64,000 nt of DNA from Kribbella sp. NBC_00382 (GTDB lineage Bacteria > Actinomycetota > Actinomycetes > Propionibacteriales > Kribbellaceae): NCBI RefSeq assembly GCF_036067295.1, contig NZ_CP107954.1, forward strand, positions 2,108,001 to 2,172,000, read 5' to 3'. Both the position numbers and the translations under genes were made by a program. A model generated the notes under the pieces. The model was not told the DNA's origin, did no database searches, and worked only from the letters and a program-made list of their open reading frames with translations. Below are positions 32,256-40,949 of this stretch, piece after piece (position 1 is the stretch's first letter; each line of letters begins with the position of its first letter).

Positions 32256-33093
32256 GGGCGTCCAGGACGGCGGAGTCGAGCTTCCAGTGCTGCCAGTACA
32301 GCGGCACGTCGACGTACTTGCCGTGGGCAACTTCTACCAGGCGGCCGTCGGCCAGCTCGTCCTCCACCATCTCCTCCTCGATCATCCCCCAGCCGAGGCC
32401 GAGCCGGATGGCCCGGACGAACGGCCCCGGCGCGGGGATCGAGTGGGTCGGCGGATCGAGCCGGCGCCGGGTGACCTTGCGGAGCAACCGGTGCTGGAGC
32501 ATGTCCTTGGCGTTGAAGACGATCATCGGCGCCGTTTCGAGTGCCTCGGGCAACGGCTTGCCGGCTAGCCAGCGGTCGGCGAACTCAGGGGTCGCGACGG
32601 ACAGGTACCGCATCTTGCCGAGCGGCTGCACCCGGCAACCCTGTACCGGCCGGGGATCGCCGGTGACCGCGGCCAGTACGGTGCCGTTGCGGAGCAGTTC
32701 GGCCGAGTGGTCCTGATCCTCCTGGCGCAGGTCGAACGCTGTCACCAGCTCGGGCGGTACGGCGAAGAGCACGGGGAGGAACCAGTTGTTGAGGGAGTCG
32801 GCGTTGACCGCGATGGGGATTCTCAGGCCTTCCAGCCTTCCCTTGACGGCGGCGATCGCTTCGACTTCCAGCAAGGAGACTTGGCGGGCGAGGCGTAGTA
32901 CCGGCTCACCTGCTTCGGTGGCGCGGGCGGGTTTGGTGCGCTGGACCAGGACGTGGCCGAGGCGGCTCTCCATCGCTTTGATCCGCTGGCTGACCGCCGA
33001 CGGGGTGATCCGCAGTTTGCGCGCCGCCGCGTCGAAGCTGCCCTCGTCGATCACCGCCGCGAAGGTGTCCAGCTGTGCCGAGTCGAGCTGCAT
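32206..33093 (-). CDS. LysR-type regulator, ArgP/LysG family
   Basis: A 295-aa LysR regulator. HTH at residues 4-60 (LDTFAAVIDEGSFDAAARKL, RITPSAVSQRIKAMES, RLGHVLVQRTKP), where 'VLVQRTKP' and 'VRLARQV' are typical of the ArgP/LysG subgroup. The gene is divergent from a LysE/ArgO-type exporter, the standard pairing in which ArgP activates export when Lys or Arg accumulates. Start ATG at 33091-33093; 81 bases separate the two starts and must contain both promoters and the ArgP site. Confidence 0.88.
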   Translation of the reverse strand: MQLDSAQLDTFAAVIDEGSFDAAARKLRITPSAVSQRIKAMESRLGHVLVQRTKPARATEAGEPVLRLARQVSLLEVEAIAAVKGRLEGLRIPIAVNADSLNNWFLPVLFAVPPELVTAFDLRQEDQDHSAELLRNGTVLAAVTGDPRPVQGCRVQPLGKMRYLSVATPEFADRWLAGKPLPEALETAPMIVFNAKDMLQHRLLRKVTRRRLDPPTHSIPAPGPFVRAIRLGLGWGMIEEEMVEDELADGRLVEVAHGKYVDVPLYWQHWKLDSAVLDALTAAVLHAAEAGLRTR

Positions 33094-33174
33094 TGTCAGC
33101 GCCCTTAAGGATTGCTAATGGTGATGCAGAAACTTTAGCTGGTTTGTGGGACGGCCGGCTTCTACGGTCGAGGT

Positions 33175-33771
33175 ATGCCCCTCCTCGCCGGTTTCGCCAC
33201 GACGCTGTCGCTGATCGTTGCGATCGGCGCGCAGAACGCCTTCGTACTCCGTCAGGGTCTGCGCCGCGAACACGTGCTGCCGGTGGTACTGATCTGCTCG
33301 CTGTCCGACGCCCTCCTCATCTCGAGCGGCATCGCCGGCCTCGGCGCCCTCATCACCAGCAGCCAAACCGCTCTGCACATCGCCCGCTACGGAGGCGCCC
33401 TCTTCCTCCTCACCTACGCCGCGATCGCCGCCCGCCGAGCCTTCAACCCGGCCGTTCTCACTCCCGCTGAGCACACCCCGACCGCGCTTCGCAGCGTCGT
33501 ACTCACCTGCCTCGGCTTCACCTACCTCAATCCGCACGTCTACCTGGACACGGTCGTCCTGCTCGGCTCGCTGGCCAACCAACGCGGCGCCGACGGCCGC
33601 TGGATCTACGGCCTCGGCTCGGTCGCCGCCAGCTTCGCCTGGTTCTCCACCCTCGGCTTCTTCGCCCGCAAACTGGGCCCGATCTTCGCCCGCCCGCGCT
33701 CGTGGCAATACCTGGACGGCACGATCGCCCTTCTGATGGCTACGTTGGCCACATGGATGCTGCTGGGATAA
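33175..33771 (+). CDS. LysE/ArgO family basic amino acid exporter
   Basis: A 198-aa membrane protein with six segments. The family signature AIGAQNAFVLRQGLRREHVL follows the first helix, and LTCLGFTYLNPHVYLDTVV marks the loop after helix 4, both diagnostic of LysE/ArgO. It exports L-lysine or L-arginine. Its control by the divergent ArgP-like regulator is the known arrangement in Corynebacterium and E. coli. Its last 19 bases overlap the start of the esterase gene. Confidence 0.92.
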   Translation: MPLLAGFATTLSLIVAIGAQNAFVLRQGLRREHVLPVVLICSLSDALLISSGIAGLGALITSSQTALHIARYGGALFLLTYAAIAARRAFNPAVLTPAEHTPTALRSVVLTCLGFTYLNPHVYLDTVVLLGSLANQRGADGRWIYGLGSVAASFAWFSTLGFFARKLGPIFARPRSWQYLDGTIALLMATLATWMLLG

Positions 33772-34424
33772 GAGGCGAACTCGTCACGCAGACCTTCGAC
33801 TACGACGGCGGCCGCCAAGTCACGGTCTACGTCCCACCGTCCCCACCCGAGGCAATCGTGTTCGCCGGCGACGGCCAACTGATCTCCTCCTGGGGCGGCA
33901 CCCTGGAGGCGGCCGACGTCCCACCCACCATGATCGTCGGCGCCCACCACACAAGCGATCCGGATGAGATGGCGCGCATCAAGGAGTACTCACCCTCCTT
34001 CGACGAGGAACGATTCGCGGCCCACGAACACTTCTTCGTCCAGGACGTCCGCACCTGGGTGCAATCCCACTTCGGCCTGGCCCTGCCCCCCGAACGCACG
34101 GCCGTCTGCGGCGTCTCAGCCAGCGGAGAACTATCCCTAGCCCTAGGCCTCCGCCACCCAGACATCTACGGCCACATCTTCTCCGCCTCCCCCGGCGGCG
34201 GCTACCACCCACCCGCAGTACTCCCGCCCCACCTCCCCCGCACCTACCTAGTGGCTGGCACCCAAGAACCCTGGTTCCTAGAAAACGCCACCCGCTGGCT
34301 AACCGCCCTCCAAGCCGCCAACGCCGACGTCATCCTCACCGAACGCCCCGGCAACCACGGCGACCCTTTCTGGCAAGCCGAATTCCCCCTGATGGTGGCG
34401 TGGGCCTTCTCAGGCCACGAGTAA
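33753..34424 (+). CDS. Esterase D/Fes-like alpha/beta hydrolase
   Basis: A 223-aa cytosolic hydrolase. Nucleophile elbow GVSASGELSLALGLRHPD (GxSxG), Asp expected near TYLVAGTQEPW, and the catalytic His in RPGNHGDPFW. It matches the esterase D/enterochelin-esterase-like fold. ATG 33753 lies inside the LysE gene, 19-base overlap, suggesting coupled translation. Leucine codon CTA is used repeatedly between 34130 and 34320 (CTATCCCTAGCCCTAGG), unlike most genes here. It ends in a 15-base overlap with the convergent MerR fusion gene. Confidence 0.8.
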   Translation: MDAAGIRGELVTQTFDYDGGRQVTVYVPPSPPEAIVFAGDGQLISSWGGTLEAADVPPTMIVGAHHTSDPDEMARIKEYSPSFDEERFAAHEHFFVQDVRTWVQSHFGLALPPERTAVCGVSASGELSLALGLRHPDIYGHIFSASPGGGYHPPAVLPPHLPRTYLVAGTQEPWFLENATRWLTALQAANADVILTERPGNHGDPFWQAEFPLMVAWAFSGHE

Positions 34425-35525
34425 GCGGAGGCCGAGTTCTGCGGCGTCGAGCGCGATGAGTTCGCTGTTGAGCTCGGCCCAGCGACCTGAGGCGAGGTCT
34501 TCGCGGAGGCTGTCGACTGCCCGCTGCTCGGCGTCCGGTCCGACTCTGGTCCATACAGAAACTGCGCGACGTACCTGGTCGTCCAGGTACGCCTCGGGCC
34601 GGCGCCAATAGGCCTCGAAGAAGCCGTCAGCGCAGTCCCACGGAATGAGCACCGGCTCAATCCGGCCGCCGATGGCATCGGCCAGTTGGTCCACCGAAGG
34701 GCGGCCTGCGACGAGACCGGCAACCTCAGGCAAGTAGTCGCGGGTGAGCCAGAACCGGTGACGCCAACCGGGGTCGCTGGCATCGTGAGTGAACACCACC
34801 ACCCGGCGCGCCACGCGTCGCAGCTCGCGCAGGCCGGCGATCGGGTCGTGCCAGTGGTGAACCGTGCTGACGGCCATCGCGGCGTCGAAGGACTGATCCT
34901 CGAACGGCAGCCTCTCCGCGCTGGCGTCCACGCAAGGGGCCGCGCCCGCTGGACGCTGTGCCCGCATGACTGCCGACGGTTCCACTGCGGTCACGTCGCG
35001 GTCGGCGGGTTCGTACGATCCAGCGCCCGCCCCGACGTTCAGTACCGTCTGGGCATCCCCGAGCGCATCCCAGATCCTCGCGGCGATCCGCGGCTCGGTA
35101 CGCCGCGTCGCCGGGTAGGCAGGCCCGATGGCTTCGTACAACTGCGCACCGAACACCTTCAGTTGCGCCTCTGGCGTCGCCTTGATCCCCATCGCCCGCT
35201 CCTTCAGTTCAGTGTCGATGGCCGTCACCATGGCCGCGGCCCGGTCGCGTTGCTCGAGCAGTAGCCCGTACTGCCGTTGGAGGTGCGCGACCGCGTCGAT
35301 GTCCGGGTCGTCCACCAGCGCGGCTATCTCGCGCAATCCGAAGCCCAGCCGGCGGTAGACGAGCACCTCCCGCAGTCGCTCCACGTCGCCTGCCGAATAG
35401 GCCCGGTAGCCGCCCGCGGTCCGCGCGGACGGCTGCACCAGGCCGATCTCGTCATAGTGATGCAGTGTGCGGACGCTCACGCCGGCCAACTCGGCCACGC
35501 GCCCAACGGTCAGGTGTTCCGCCAT
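34410..35525 (-). CDS. MerR-family regulator fused to a SAM-dependent methyltransferase
   Basis: A 371-aa single-frame fusion. Residues 1-110 are a MerR N-terminal domain: LTVGRVAELAGVSVRTLHHY, DEIGLVQPSARTAGGYRAYS, then the dimerisation helix LQRQYGLLLEQRDRAAAMV. Residues 112-125 (MGIKATPEAQLKVFG) look like the lead-in of the TipAS effector domain. Then a class I methyltransferase begins: VLNVGAGAGSYEP (motif I, about 160-172), VTAVEPSAVM (motif II), SFDAAMAVSTVHHWHDP (motif IV) and RVVVFTHD. So a methyltransferase replaces the drug-sensing domain. No frame break is visible. It could be a regulator sensing SAM or a small molecule, or an enzyme that controls its own gene. Confidence 0.85.
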   Translation of the reverse strand: MAEHLTVGRVAELAGVSVRTLHHYDEIGLVQPSARTAGGYRAYSAGDVERLREVLVYRRLGFGLREIAALVDDPDIDAVAHLQRQYGLLLEQRDRAAAMVTAIDTELKERAMGIKATPEAQLKVFGAQLYEAIGPAYPATRRTEPRIAARIWDALGDAQTVLNVGAGAGSYEPADRDVTAVEPSAVMRAQRPAGAAPCVDASAERLPFEDQSFDAAMAVSTVHHWHDPIAGLRELRRVARRVVVFTHDASDPGWRHRFWLTRDYLPEVAGLVAGRPSVDQLADAIGGRIEPVLIPWDCADGFFEAYWRRPEAYLDDQVRRAVSVWTRVGPDAEQRAVDSLREDLASGRWAELNSELIALDAAELGLRLLVA

Positions 35526-35598
35526 GCCACGGACTATGCGGTATGACGTCGCGTGAGGGTCAAGCACTTCGCACCTACGGGCGGAAAGGGGGATTCGG

Positions 35599-36405
35599 GT
35601 GGACGTGACGGTCTTGTGTGATGCGGTGGCGGTGTTTCCGGAGAAGGTGGAGACCGCGCTGCCTGGGTGGTCGGCTGCGCAGCAGGAGTGGACGGTGGGG
35701 GCTGCGCCGGGGAATGTGGCGGCTGATGGTGGGTGGTGGCTGCATTTTCATAGTTACTTGGTGACTTCGGCGGCTGGGGTTGTGCTGGTTGATACGGGGA
35801 TCGGGCCGGCTGGAGGGGAGGCGGCTGAGTGGTTGGGGACGGCTGGGCGGTTGCCTTCGTTGCTCGAGGCGGCTGGGGTGTCGGCTGCGGAGGTCGACAC
35901 TGTGGTGTTGACGCACATCCACCTGGATCACGCGGGGTGGAATATGGCCGCGGCTGTACCGCGGTTCACGAACGCGACGTATGTGGTGCAGCAGGCTGAG
36001 GTGGAGCATGCGCGGGGGTCGGCGACGTATGAGCGGTTGGTTCGGCCGCTTGCTGATGCTGGGCAGTTGCGGACGGTGGACGGAGAGGTGTCGCTCGACA
36101 GTGTGGTGCGGTTGTTGCCTACGCCGGGGCACACGCCTGGGCATCAGTGCGTGGTGACTTCTCGGGCGGTGCTCGGGGGTGATGTGCTGGTGCATCCGGC
36201 GCAGGCGCGGTGGCCGGAGCTGACGTATGTCTACGAGAGGGACCCTGCGATTGCGGTGACGTCGCGGCACGCAGTACTGGCGTTGGCGGCGGCTACCGGA
36301 GTACCGATTGCTGCTGCGCATCCGCATGCGGCGCTGACCAGCTCTGCTTTGCCCTTGCCCGCTTCGGGTTCTGGCAGGGAGGTCTGCTCGCCGTACAAGC
36401 TCTAG
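35599..36405 (+). CDS. MBL-fold metallo-hydrolase
   Basis: A 268-aa metallo-beta-lactamase-fold enzyme. Metal ligands: HxHxDH in VVLTHIHLDHAGWN, a His in LLPTPGHTPGHQC and an Asp in LGGDVLVHP. Close relatives are lactonase- or glyoxalase II-like hydrolases. GTG start after AAAGGGGGATTC. Codon use is odd: TTG, GGG and GTT are frequent, while flanking genes use CTG, GGC and GTC. This may mean a different origin. It ends 5 bases before the end of the convergent SDR gene. Confidence 0.85.
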   Translation: MDVTVLCDAVAVFPEKVETALPGWSAAQQEWTVGAAPGNVAADGGWWLHFHSYLVTSAAGVVLVDTGIGPAGGEAAEWLGTAGRLPSLLEAAGVSAAEVDTVVLTHIHLDHAGWNMAAAVPRFTNATYVVQQAEVEHARGSATYERLVRPLADAGQLRTVDGEVSLDSVVRLLPTPGHTPGHQCVVTSRAVLGGDVLVHPAQARWPELTYVYERDPAIAVTSRHAVLALAAATGVPIAAAHPHAALTSSALPLPASGSGREVCSPYKL

Positions 36406-36409
36406 GCGG

Positions 36410-37327
36410 TCAGCGGTAGCCGGTGGTGTCGGCAGGCTTGCCCTGGGACTCGACCTCGACGATGTAGCGCCAGGCGTCGGGCTGGCTGCCGTCCAGGTCG
36501 GTGAAGCCGTAGATCTTGGCCAGTTCGCCGCTCGACAGTGACTTGCCGTGGTACCGGGAAACGTCGGGGTCCGCGGCCAGTGCTGCCACCGCGCGACCGA
36601 CGTACGAGGGACTCTCCGAGATCGCGAAGTGTGGGATCCGTTCGGTCGCGTCGCGCCAGTTGTCCTCGGTGACGCCGAAGCCGTCGAGCATCGCCTCCGA
36701 ACGCAACCAGCCGGGGGTGAGCAGGATCGAGGTCGTTTTGTGCGGCTTCAGCTCGTGGGCCAGCGCGAACGCCATCCGGCTGACCGCGCCCTTGGCGACG
36801 TCGTAGAAGAACGAGACGCGGTAGTTGGTCGCGTTGTACTCGTCCGTGCCGTCGGTCATCTCGATCACCAGGCCGCCGGGCGACTTGATCAGCAACGGCA
36901 ACGCGAAGTGGCTGGTGATCGCGTGCGTCTCGACCCCGAGCCGCAGCAGCCTGAGCCCGTCGTCGAGCGGCGACTCCCAGACGGACTTGTCCCAGCTCGG
37001 TTCGCCGGTCTGGCCCCAGATGTCGTTCACGAGGACGTGCAACGCGCCCTGTTCGGCCTCGATCCGCTCGACGAGCGCCTTCACCTGCTCGGGATCGGTG
37101 TGATCAACCCGTACTGCGATCCCGCGACCGCCGGCTTTGTCGACGAGCTCAGCGGTCTCCTCGATCGTCTCGGGTCGATCCATCTCCGAACGCTGCGCCC
37201 TGGTGGACCGGCCCGTCACGTAGACGGTCGCGCCGGCCGCACCAAGCTGAACCGCGATGCCGCGCCCGGCGGCCCGCGTCCCCCCAGCCACCAACGTCAC
37301 TTTGCCCGCCAAGGCCTTCCCATCCAT
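36410..37327 (-). CDS. Short-chain dehydrogenase/reductase
   Basis: A 305-aa SDR enzyme. Nucleotide-binding GGTRAAGRGIAVQLGAAGA, structural Asn in HVLVNDIWG, and the catalytic Tyr/Lys in SFFYDVAKGAVSRM. The stretch after strand 5 is replaced by a longer C-terminal extension (about 50 residues) that includes DTTGYR at the end. ATG at 37325-37327 follows GGGAGG. It is divergent from a TetR gene, and both starts flank two palindromes at 37348-37383, so the TetR probably controls this reductase. Confidence 0.87.
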   Translation of the reverse strand: MDGKALAGKVTLVAGGTRAAGRGIAVQLGAAGATVYVTGRSTRAQRSEMDRPETIEETAELVDKAGGRGIAVRVDHTDPEQVKALVERIEAEQGALHVLVNDIWGQTGEPSWDKSVWESPLDDGLRLLRLGVETHAITSHFALPLLIKSPGGLVIEMTDGTDEYNATNYRVSFFYDVAKGAVSRMAFALAHELKPHKTTSILLTPGWLRSEAMLDGFGVTEDNWRDATERIPHFAISESPSYVGRAVAALAADPDVSRYHGKSLSSGELAKIYGFTDLDGSQPDAWRYIVEVESQGKPADTTGYR

Positions 37328-37347
37328 CTGCTGCCTCCCGCTGTAGC

Positions 37348-37383
37348 CATACACTGTATGATTTCGTACCATACGACGTATGG
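37348..37383. promoter_or_regulatory. Twin TetR operators between SDR and TetR genes
   Basis: CATACACTGTATG (37348-37360) and CCATACGACGTATGG (37369-37383), with centres 22 bp apart, two helical turns. The second overlaps the ATG of the TetR gene at 37380-37382, so binding would block both expression directions. Confidence 0.8.
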
Positions 37384-38081
37384 TTAAAGCTGGCAAGCCG
37401 GTTCCGGGCCGATCGGGACGGCCAAGGGCGGGAGAGGAGCGGCTGAGCCGGCTCACGATCCTTGAGGCCGCGCTGCGCATCGTCGACACCGAGGGGCTGG
37501 ACGCGATGACGATGCGCCGCCTCGCCTCGACCCTCGGCGTGAACCCGATGTCGATCTACCACCACCTGCCGAACAAGGCAGCCGTCTTCGCCGGCCTGGC
37601 CGAACTCGTCTTCTCGCAACTGGAGTCCACCCCGCCGGACGACAGCGTCCCGTGGCAAGACGAACTCAAAGCCGCTGCCGCCGCCTACCGCGACGCCCTA
37701 CGCGCCCACCCGAATCTCGCCCTACAGGTCCTCTCGGACACGTCAGCGGTCTCGGACGTCGTCGTAGTCACCGTCGAACCGTTCTACCGAGCCCTGGACC
37801 GAGCCGGCGCCGAACCCCGCCAGATCGTCGAGGCCGTCAACACGATCATCGACTTCATCCACGGCTTCAGCCTCGGCGAAGCCGCCGTCCGCAACGACAC
37901 CTTCGACCTAGCCCCCGACCTACTAACCCGAGTCAGCAACCTCCCACCCGGCAAGGCCCCCACCCTCACCCGCGTGGTGACCGAACTCGGCGCGGACGGA
38001 TTGGCCTACGACTTCAACACCGGCTTCGCCACTGGCATCGCGCTACTCGTCGACGGAATAGCCAGCCGGTACGCCCTCTGA
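37380..38081 (+). CDS. TetR family regulator, TetR_C class
   Basis: A 233-aa regulator with a long basic N-tail (KPVPGRSGRPRAGEERLSR) and HTH at about residues 25-70: TILEAALRIVDTEGLDAMTM, RRLASTLGVNPMSIYHHLPN. The TetR_C C-terminal half includes VEPFYRALDRAGAEPRQI. The ATG lies within the second operator palindrome. The ligand is unknown; the SDR target suggests a ketone or aldehyde metabolite. Confidence 0.9.
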   Translation: MVKAGKPVPGRSGRPRAGEERLSRLTILEAALRIVDTEGLDAMTMRRLASTLGVNPMSIYHHLPNKAAVFAGLAELVFSQLESTPPDDSVPWQDELKAAAAAYRDALRAHPNLALQVLSDTSAVSDVVVVTVEPFYRALDRAGAEPRQIVEAVNTIIDFIHGFSLGEAAVRNDTFDLAPDLLTRVSNLPPGKAPTLTRVVTELGADGLAYDFNTGFATGIALLVDGIASRYAL

Positions 38082-38097
38082 GCTGCACGTTCCCCGA

Positions 38098-38505
38098 TCA
38101 GCCCAGCCGGTAGCGCACCCGCACGTCATGACCCCCACCAGACGTGTCGATCTCGACGCTGCCCCTGATCCCGGCCAGTTCCCCGGATCCGGAGCCCGGC
38201 GCGAACTCGTAGTACAGGGTCGTCTCCCCATCCATAGACCCAAACTGCTGCAGCACCACACTGCCGCTCAGCCCATCAATCCGCCCCTGAAACAACTCAA
38301 GCGCCACATACCCCGCCTTCCCCGCCCCCGGATCCCCCGCCGACAACATCACCCCGGCGCTGGTCCCATCCATCCCCCCAGTCCACACCTTCGTGAAATC
38401 AAACCGCCCAGTTGCCTCCAGCAACGAATCCCCGGGTTGCAGCTCAATGCTGAACGCCGCCACCGTCTCCCGAACCCCAGCCACAGCCGTCGATTTCTCA
38501 GACAT
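38098..38505 (-). CDS. DUF3224 family protein
   Basis: A 135-aa beta-barrel protein. TGRFDFTKVWTGGMDGTSAGVM is split here as FTKVWTGGMDGTS and SAGDPGAGKAGYVALELF, followed by GRIDGLSGSVVLQQFGSM and TTLYYEFAPGSGSGELAGI, which are the conserved segments of DUF3224. It binds no known ligand; some homologues are annotated as allene-oxide-cyclase-barrel-like. ATG at 38503-38505. It is convergent with the TetR gene. Confidence 0.88.
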   Translation of the reverse strand: MSEKSTAVAGVRETVAAFSIELQPGDSLLEATGRFDFTKVWTGGMDGTSAGVMLSAGDPGAGKAGYVALELFQGRIDGLSGSVVLQQFGSMDGETTLYYEFAPGSGSGELAGIRGSVEIDTSGGGHDVRVRYRLG

Positions 38506-38677
38506 GCGATGGACCCTAGCCCCGCCGCCTGACCCATCGCTTGTAAGAACACGACAACCACCAACAGCTCGTCCGTCGCCCACCCCCGCGGGCAACCGAC
38601 GAGCGGCCGGAGCGCCGGTGTGGGGGGCCTTCGGGTGGGCTGATAATCGGGGGGTCCCCCACCGCTCGGAGGTTTTG

Positions 38678-39523
38678 ATGCGTGCGAAGGTTTTGTATGT
38701 CAGTGATCTGACGTATCCGGCTCGTGGTCGGCGGTACGGGGACGAGGACGCTTATCTCACCCGGGAGCTGCGAGAGCACTTCGATCTGGCGTTGTGTCAT
38801 CCGTTGGATGCGGTCGGGCTGATGGACCGGTTCGATGCGGTCATCGTGCGGAACAGCGGGGCGGTGCTGCACTTTCAGGCGGAGTACGACGAGTTTCGGG
38901 CTGAGGCGGTCGCGCGGGGGACGCGGGTGTTCAACCAGCTCAGCGGTAAGGCTGACATGGTCGGCAAGCAGTATCTGGTGGAGTTGAGCGACGCGGGTTA
39001 TCCGGTGATTCCGACGACGGACAGCGACCCGTCGACGTTGCCGGAGTCGGCGGGCTATCTGGTGAAGCCGAAGCTCGGCTCGGACTCGATCGGACTGCGC
39101 AAGGTGTCCCGCGACGAGCTGAGCACCCTTGCGCTCGACGGACTGCTCGCGCAGCCTTTGGTCGACTTCCAGTACGAGGTGTCCTTCTATTTCGTCGATC
39201 GCGAGTTCCAGTACGCGCTCTACACCCCAGATCCCAACCACCGCTGGGAACTCGAGCCGTACCAGCCGACCGACGCCGACCTGACCTTCGCCCAGCGCTT
39301 CGTCGACTGGAACACGATCGACCACGGCATCCAGCGCGTCGACGCCTGCCGCACCACCACGCCGGCGCTGGCGACAGCCGCGGAGAACCCCGCCGGCGAG
39401 CTGCTGCTCGTCGAACTCGAGGACCTCAACCCCTTCCTTTCCCTGGCGTCGACCACGGACGACCACCGCACCGCGTTCGTCAACCGGGTCGCCTCATCCC
39501 TCGGCACCCTGCTCACACTGTGA
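38678..39523 (+). CDS. ATP-grasp domain protein
   Basis: A 281-aa ATP-grasp enzyme. ATG follows GGAGG at 38668. The N-terminal Rossmann part has VLYVSDLTYPARGRRYGDED; the ATP-binding lysines are in GKADMVGKQYLVEL and GYLVKPKLGSDSIGL; the magnesium-binding Glu/Asn pair is in LLLVELEDLNPFLSL. Such small stand-alone enzymes ligate carboxylates to amines or thiols, sometimes in peptide natural product or polyamine pathways. No partner gene is next to it, so the substrate cannot be told. The 170 bases upstream show only a short GGGGGTCCCCC repeat. Confidence 0.8.
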   Translation: MRAKVLYVSDLTYPARGRRYGDEDAYLTRELREHFDLALCHPLDAVGLMDRFDAVIVRNSGAVLHFQAEYDEFRAEAVARGTRVFNQLSGKADMVGKQYLVELSDAGYPVIPTTDSDPSTLPESAGYLVKPKLGSDSIGLRKVSRDELSTLALDGLLAQPLVDFQYEVSFYFVDREFQYALYTPDPNHRWELEPYQPTDADLTFAQRFVDWNTIDHGIQRVDACRTTTPALATAAENPAGELLLVELEDLNPFLSLASTTDDHRTAFVNRVASSLGTLLTL

Positions 39524-39586
39524 AGCCACTGGGAGTTCTATAAGGTTTTTTGCTGATTCAGTCGAAGTACTGCGCCAAGTAGTTGC

Positions 39587-40870
39587 TCATCCCTCCTCGT
39601 GTTGTGAAGCCGGCGGCGGTAGCGCCGCCGGCGTGATTAGTGCAGTCACGAACAACGGGATCGTCAGACCGGCCACCAAGACAGGCAGCGCGAACCTGAC
39701 CGCTCCCAGCGCGAACCCGGCGTAGACCATGACCGCGAAGACCTCGGCGAACAGACCCGACACCGACGTCACCGTCGCGCGCGCCGGACCCGTGATGGCA
39801 TCCTGCAGCCGCGCCTCGGCGACGATGATGACCAGCTGCATCACGCCGTAGCCGATCGCGATCGGCACGAACCCACTGGCCGTCCCGCTCAACGCGCCCC
39901 ACGCCAGCATCCCGGCCGACAACGCCAGCCCGACGCCGAGCAGCCACCCACGCATCCGGTACGCCGGACCCGCGAGCGCGCCCCCGATCGCCTGAGCAGC
40001 AACCGTGCCGGCGATCAGCAACGGCACCAAGGCCGTCGATGCGCCGATTCCCCTTGCCAGCAAGGGGAAGTACTCGTCGAATGCCAGGAAACCGCCGAGC
40101 AGGGCAACGAGCACGACAGCCTTGCGGACAACGCGGCTGGTTGTCACCTCCGACAACCCCGCCCGCAACATCACCACGTACCGTGCAAAGACACTGTCGC
40201 CAGGCGAGCTCCCACCCATGGGGCTCGCACCGGCCAGGTGCGCTCCGGGCAACTCTTCTCCAGCCAGGCTGTCAGTCTCGGCCTCCATCTCCTTTGTTTC
40301 GTCGGCTGTGGCGACAGGGGTCGCCTCAGGTAGGGACAGCGCTACTGCTGCCTGGGCAAGGCAGCTGAGCACGCTGACGGCACCCAGCAACGGGTAGCCG
40401 CCGAGCTTGAACAGCGGTGCTGCCAACGCGGTCGCCGCGAGGTTCAGTACCAACGCGGCCGACTTCGCCCGACCGATCAGGCCGGCGTACCGGTCGGCGG
40501 CTCCCCGCGCGGCGAGTTCGTCGTACACGAGGGCTTCGAACGTGCCAGAGATCAGCGCGGAGCTGATTCCCCACAGGACGAAGCCGAGCGCGAACCCGGC
40601 GTACGAGGGAACGACGATCCAGCCGGCGAAGCCCAGGCCGCGGACAAGCGTGCCGAGCACCAGCAGTTTGCGTCGGGAGAAGACATCCGCCCAGGCCCCA
40701 GAAGGCACCTCGAGCAGGAAAGCGGTCGTCGACCAGATGATGAACAGCGACGAGACCTCCGTCGCCGAGAGCCCGTGATCGGTGAACAGCAACTGGTACA
40801 CCGGATACAGCGGGATGAAGTCCTGCAGCGCCTCGAAGGCGACGATGCGTGCCGACAGACTGCGCGGCAC
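39587..40870 (-). CDS. MFS transporter
   Basis: A 427-aa membrane protein with 12 hydrophobic segments and motif A GAWADVFSRRKLLVLG between helices 2 and 3. The central cytoplasmic loop (about residues 185-235) is acidic with a Gly/Ser/Pro stretch. The first helix begins ARIVAFEALQDFIPLYPVYQ. It fits general drug or metabolite efflux MFS. It stands alone; the 79 bases between it and the next gene show no regulator site that I can support. Confidence 0.83.
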   Translation of the reverse strand: MPRSLSARIVAFEALQDFIPLYPVYQLLFTDHGLSATEVSSLFIIWSTTAFLLEVPSGAWADVFSRRKLLVLGTLVRGLGFAGWIVVPSYAGFALGFVLWGISSALISGTFEALVYDELAARGAADRYAGLIGRAKSAALVLNLAATALAAPLFKLGGYPLLGAVSVLSCLAQAAVALSLPEATPVATADETKEMEAETDSLAGEELPGAHLAGASPMGGSSPGDSVFARYVVMLRAGLSEVTTSRVVRKAVVLVALLGGFLAFDEYFPLLARGIGASTALVPLLIAGTVAAQAIGGALAGPAYRMRGWLLGVGLALSAGMLAWGALSGTASGFVPIAIGYGVMQLVIIVAEARLQDAITGPARATVTSVSGLFAEVFAVMVYAGFALGAVRFALPVLVAGLTIPLFVTALITPAALPPPASQHEEG

Positions 40871-40949
40871 AGCGTTGGGTTGGCGGCGGTCAGGTTGTCA
40901 AAGGTGCGGCGCTGAGTAGTTCATACCAAAGAAGATATCCGCGAACCCG

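Noticed and set aside
37380-38081. A frameshift in the TetR gene suggested by a second open frame on the same strand (37652-38113).
   Set aside because: The first frame alone gives a full-length TetR with HTH and C-terminal domain; the other is an Arg/Pro/His-rich shadow.
38393-38677. An N-terminal extension of the ATP-grasp protein.
   Set aside because: It overlaps the DUF3224 gene on the other strand and lacks any motif, whereas the ATG at 38678 has GGAGG.
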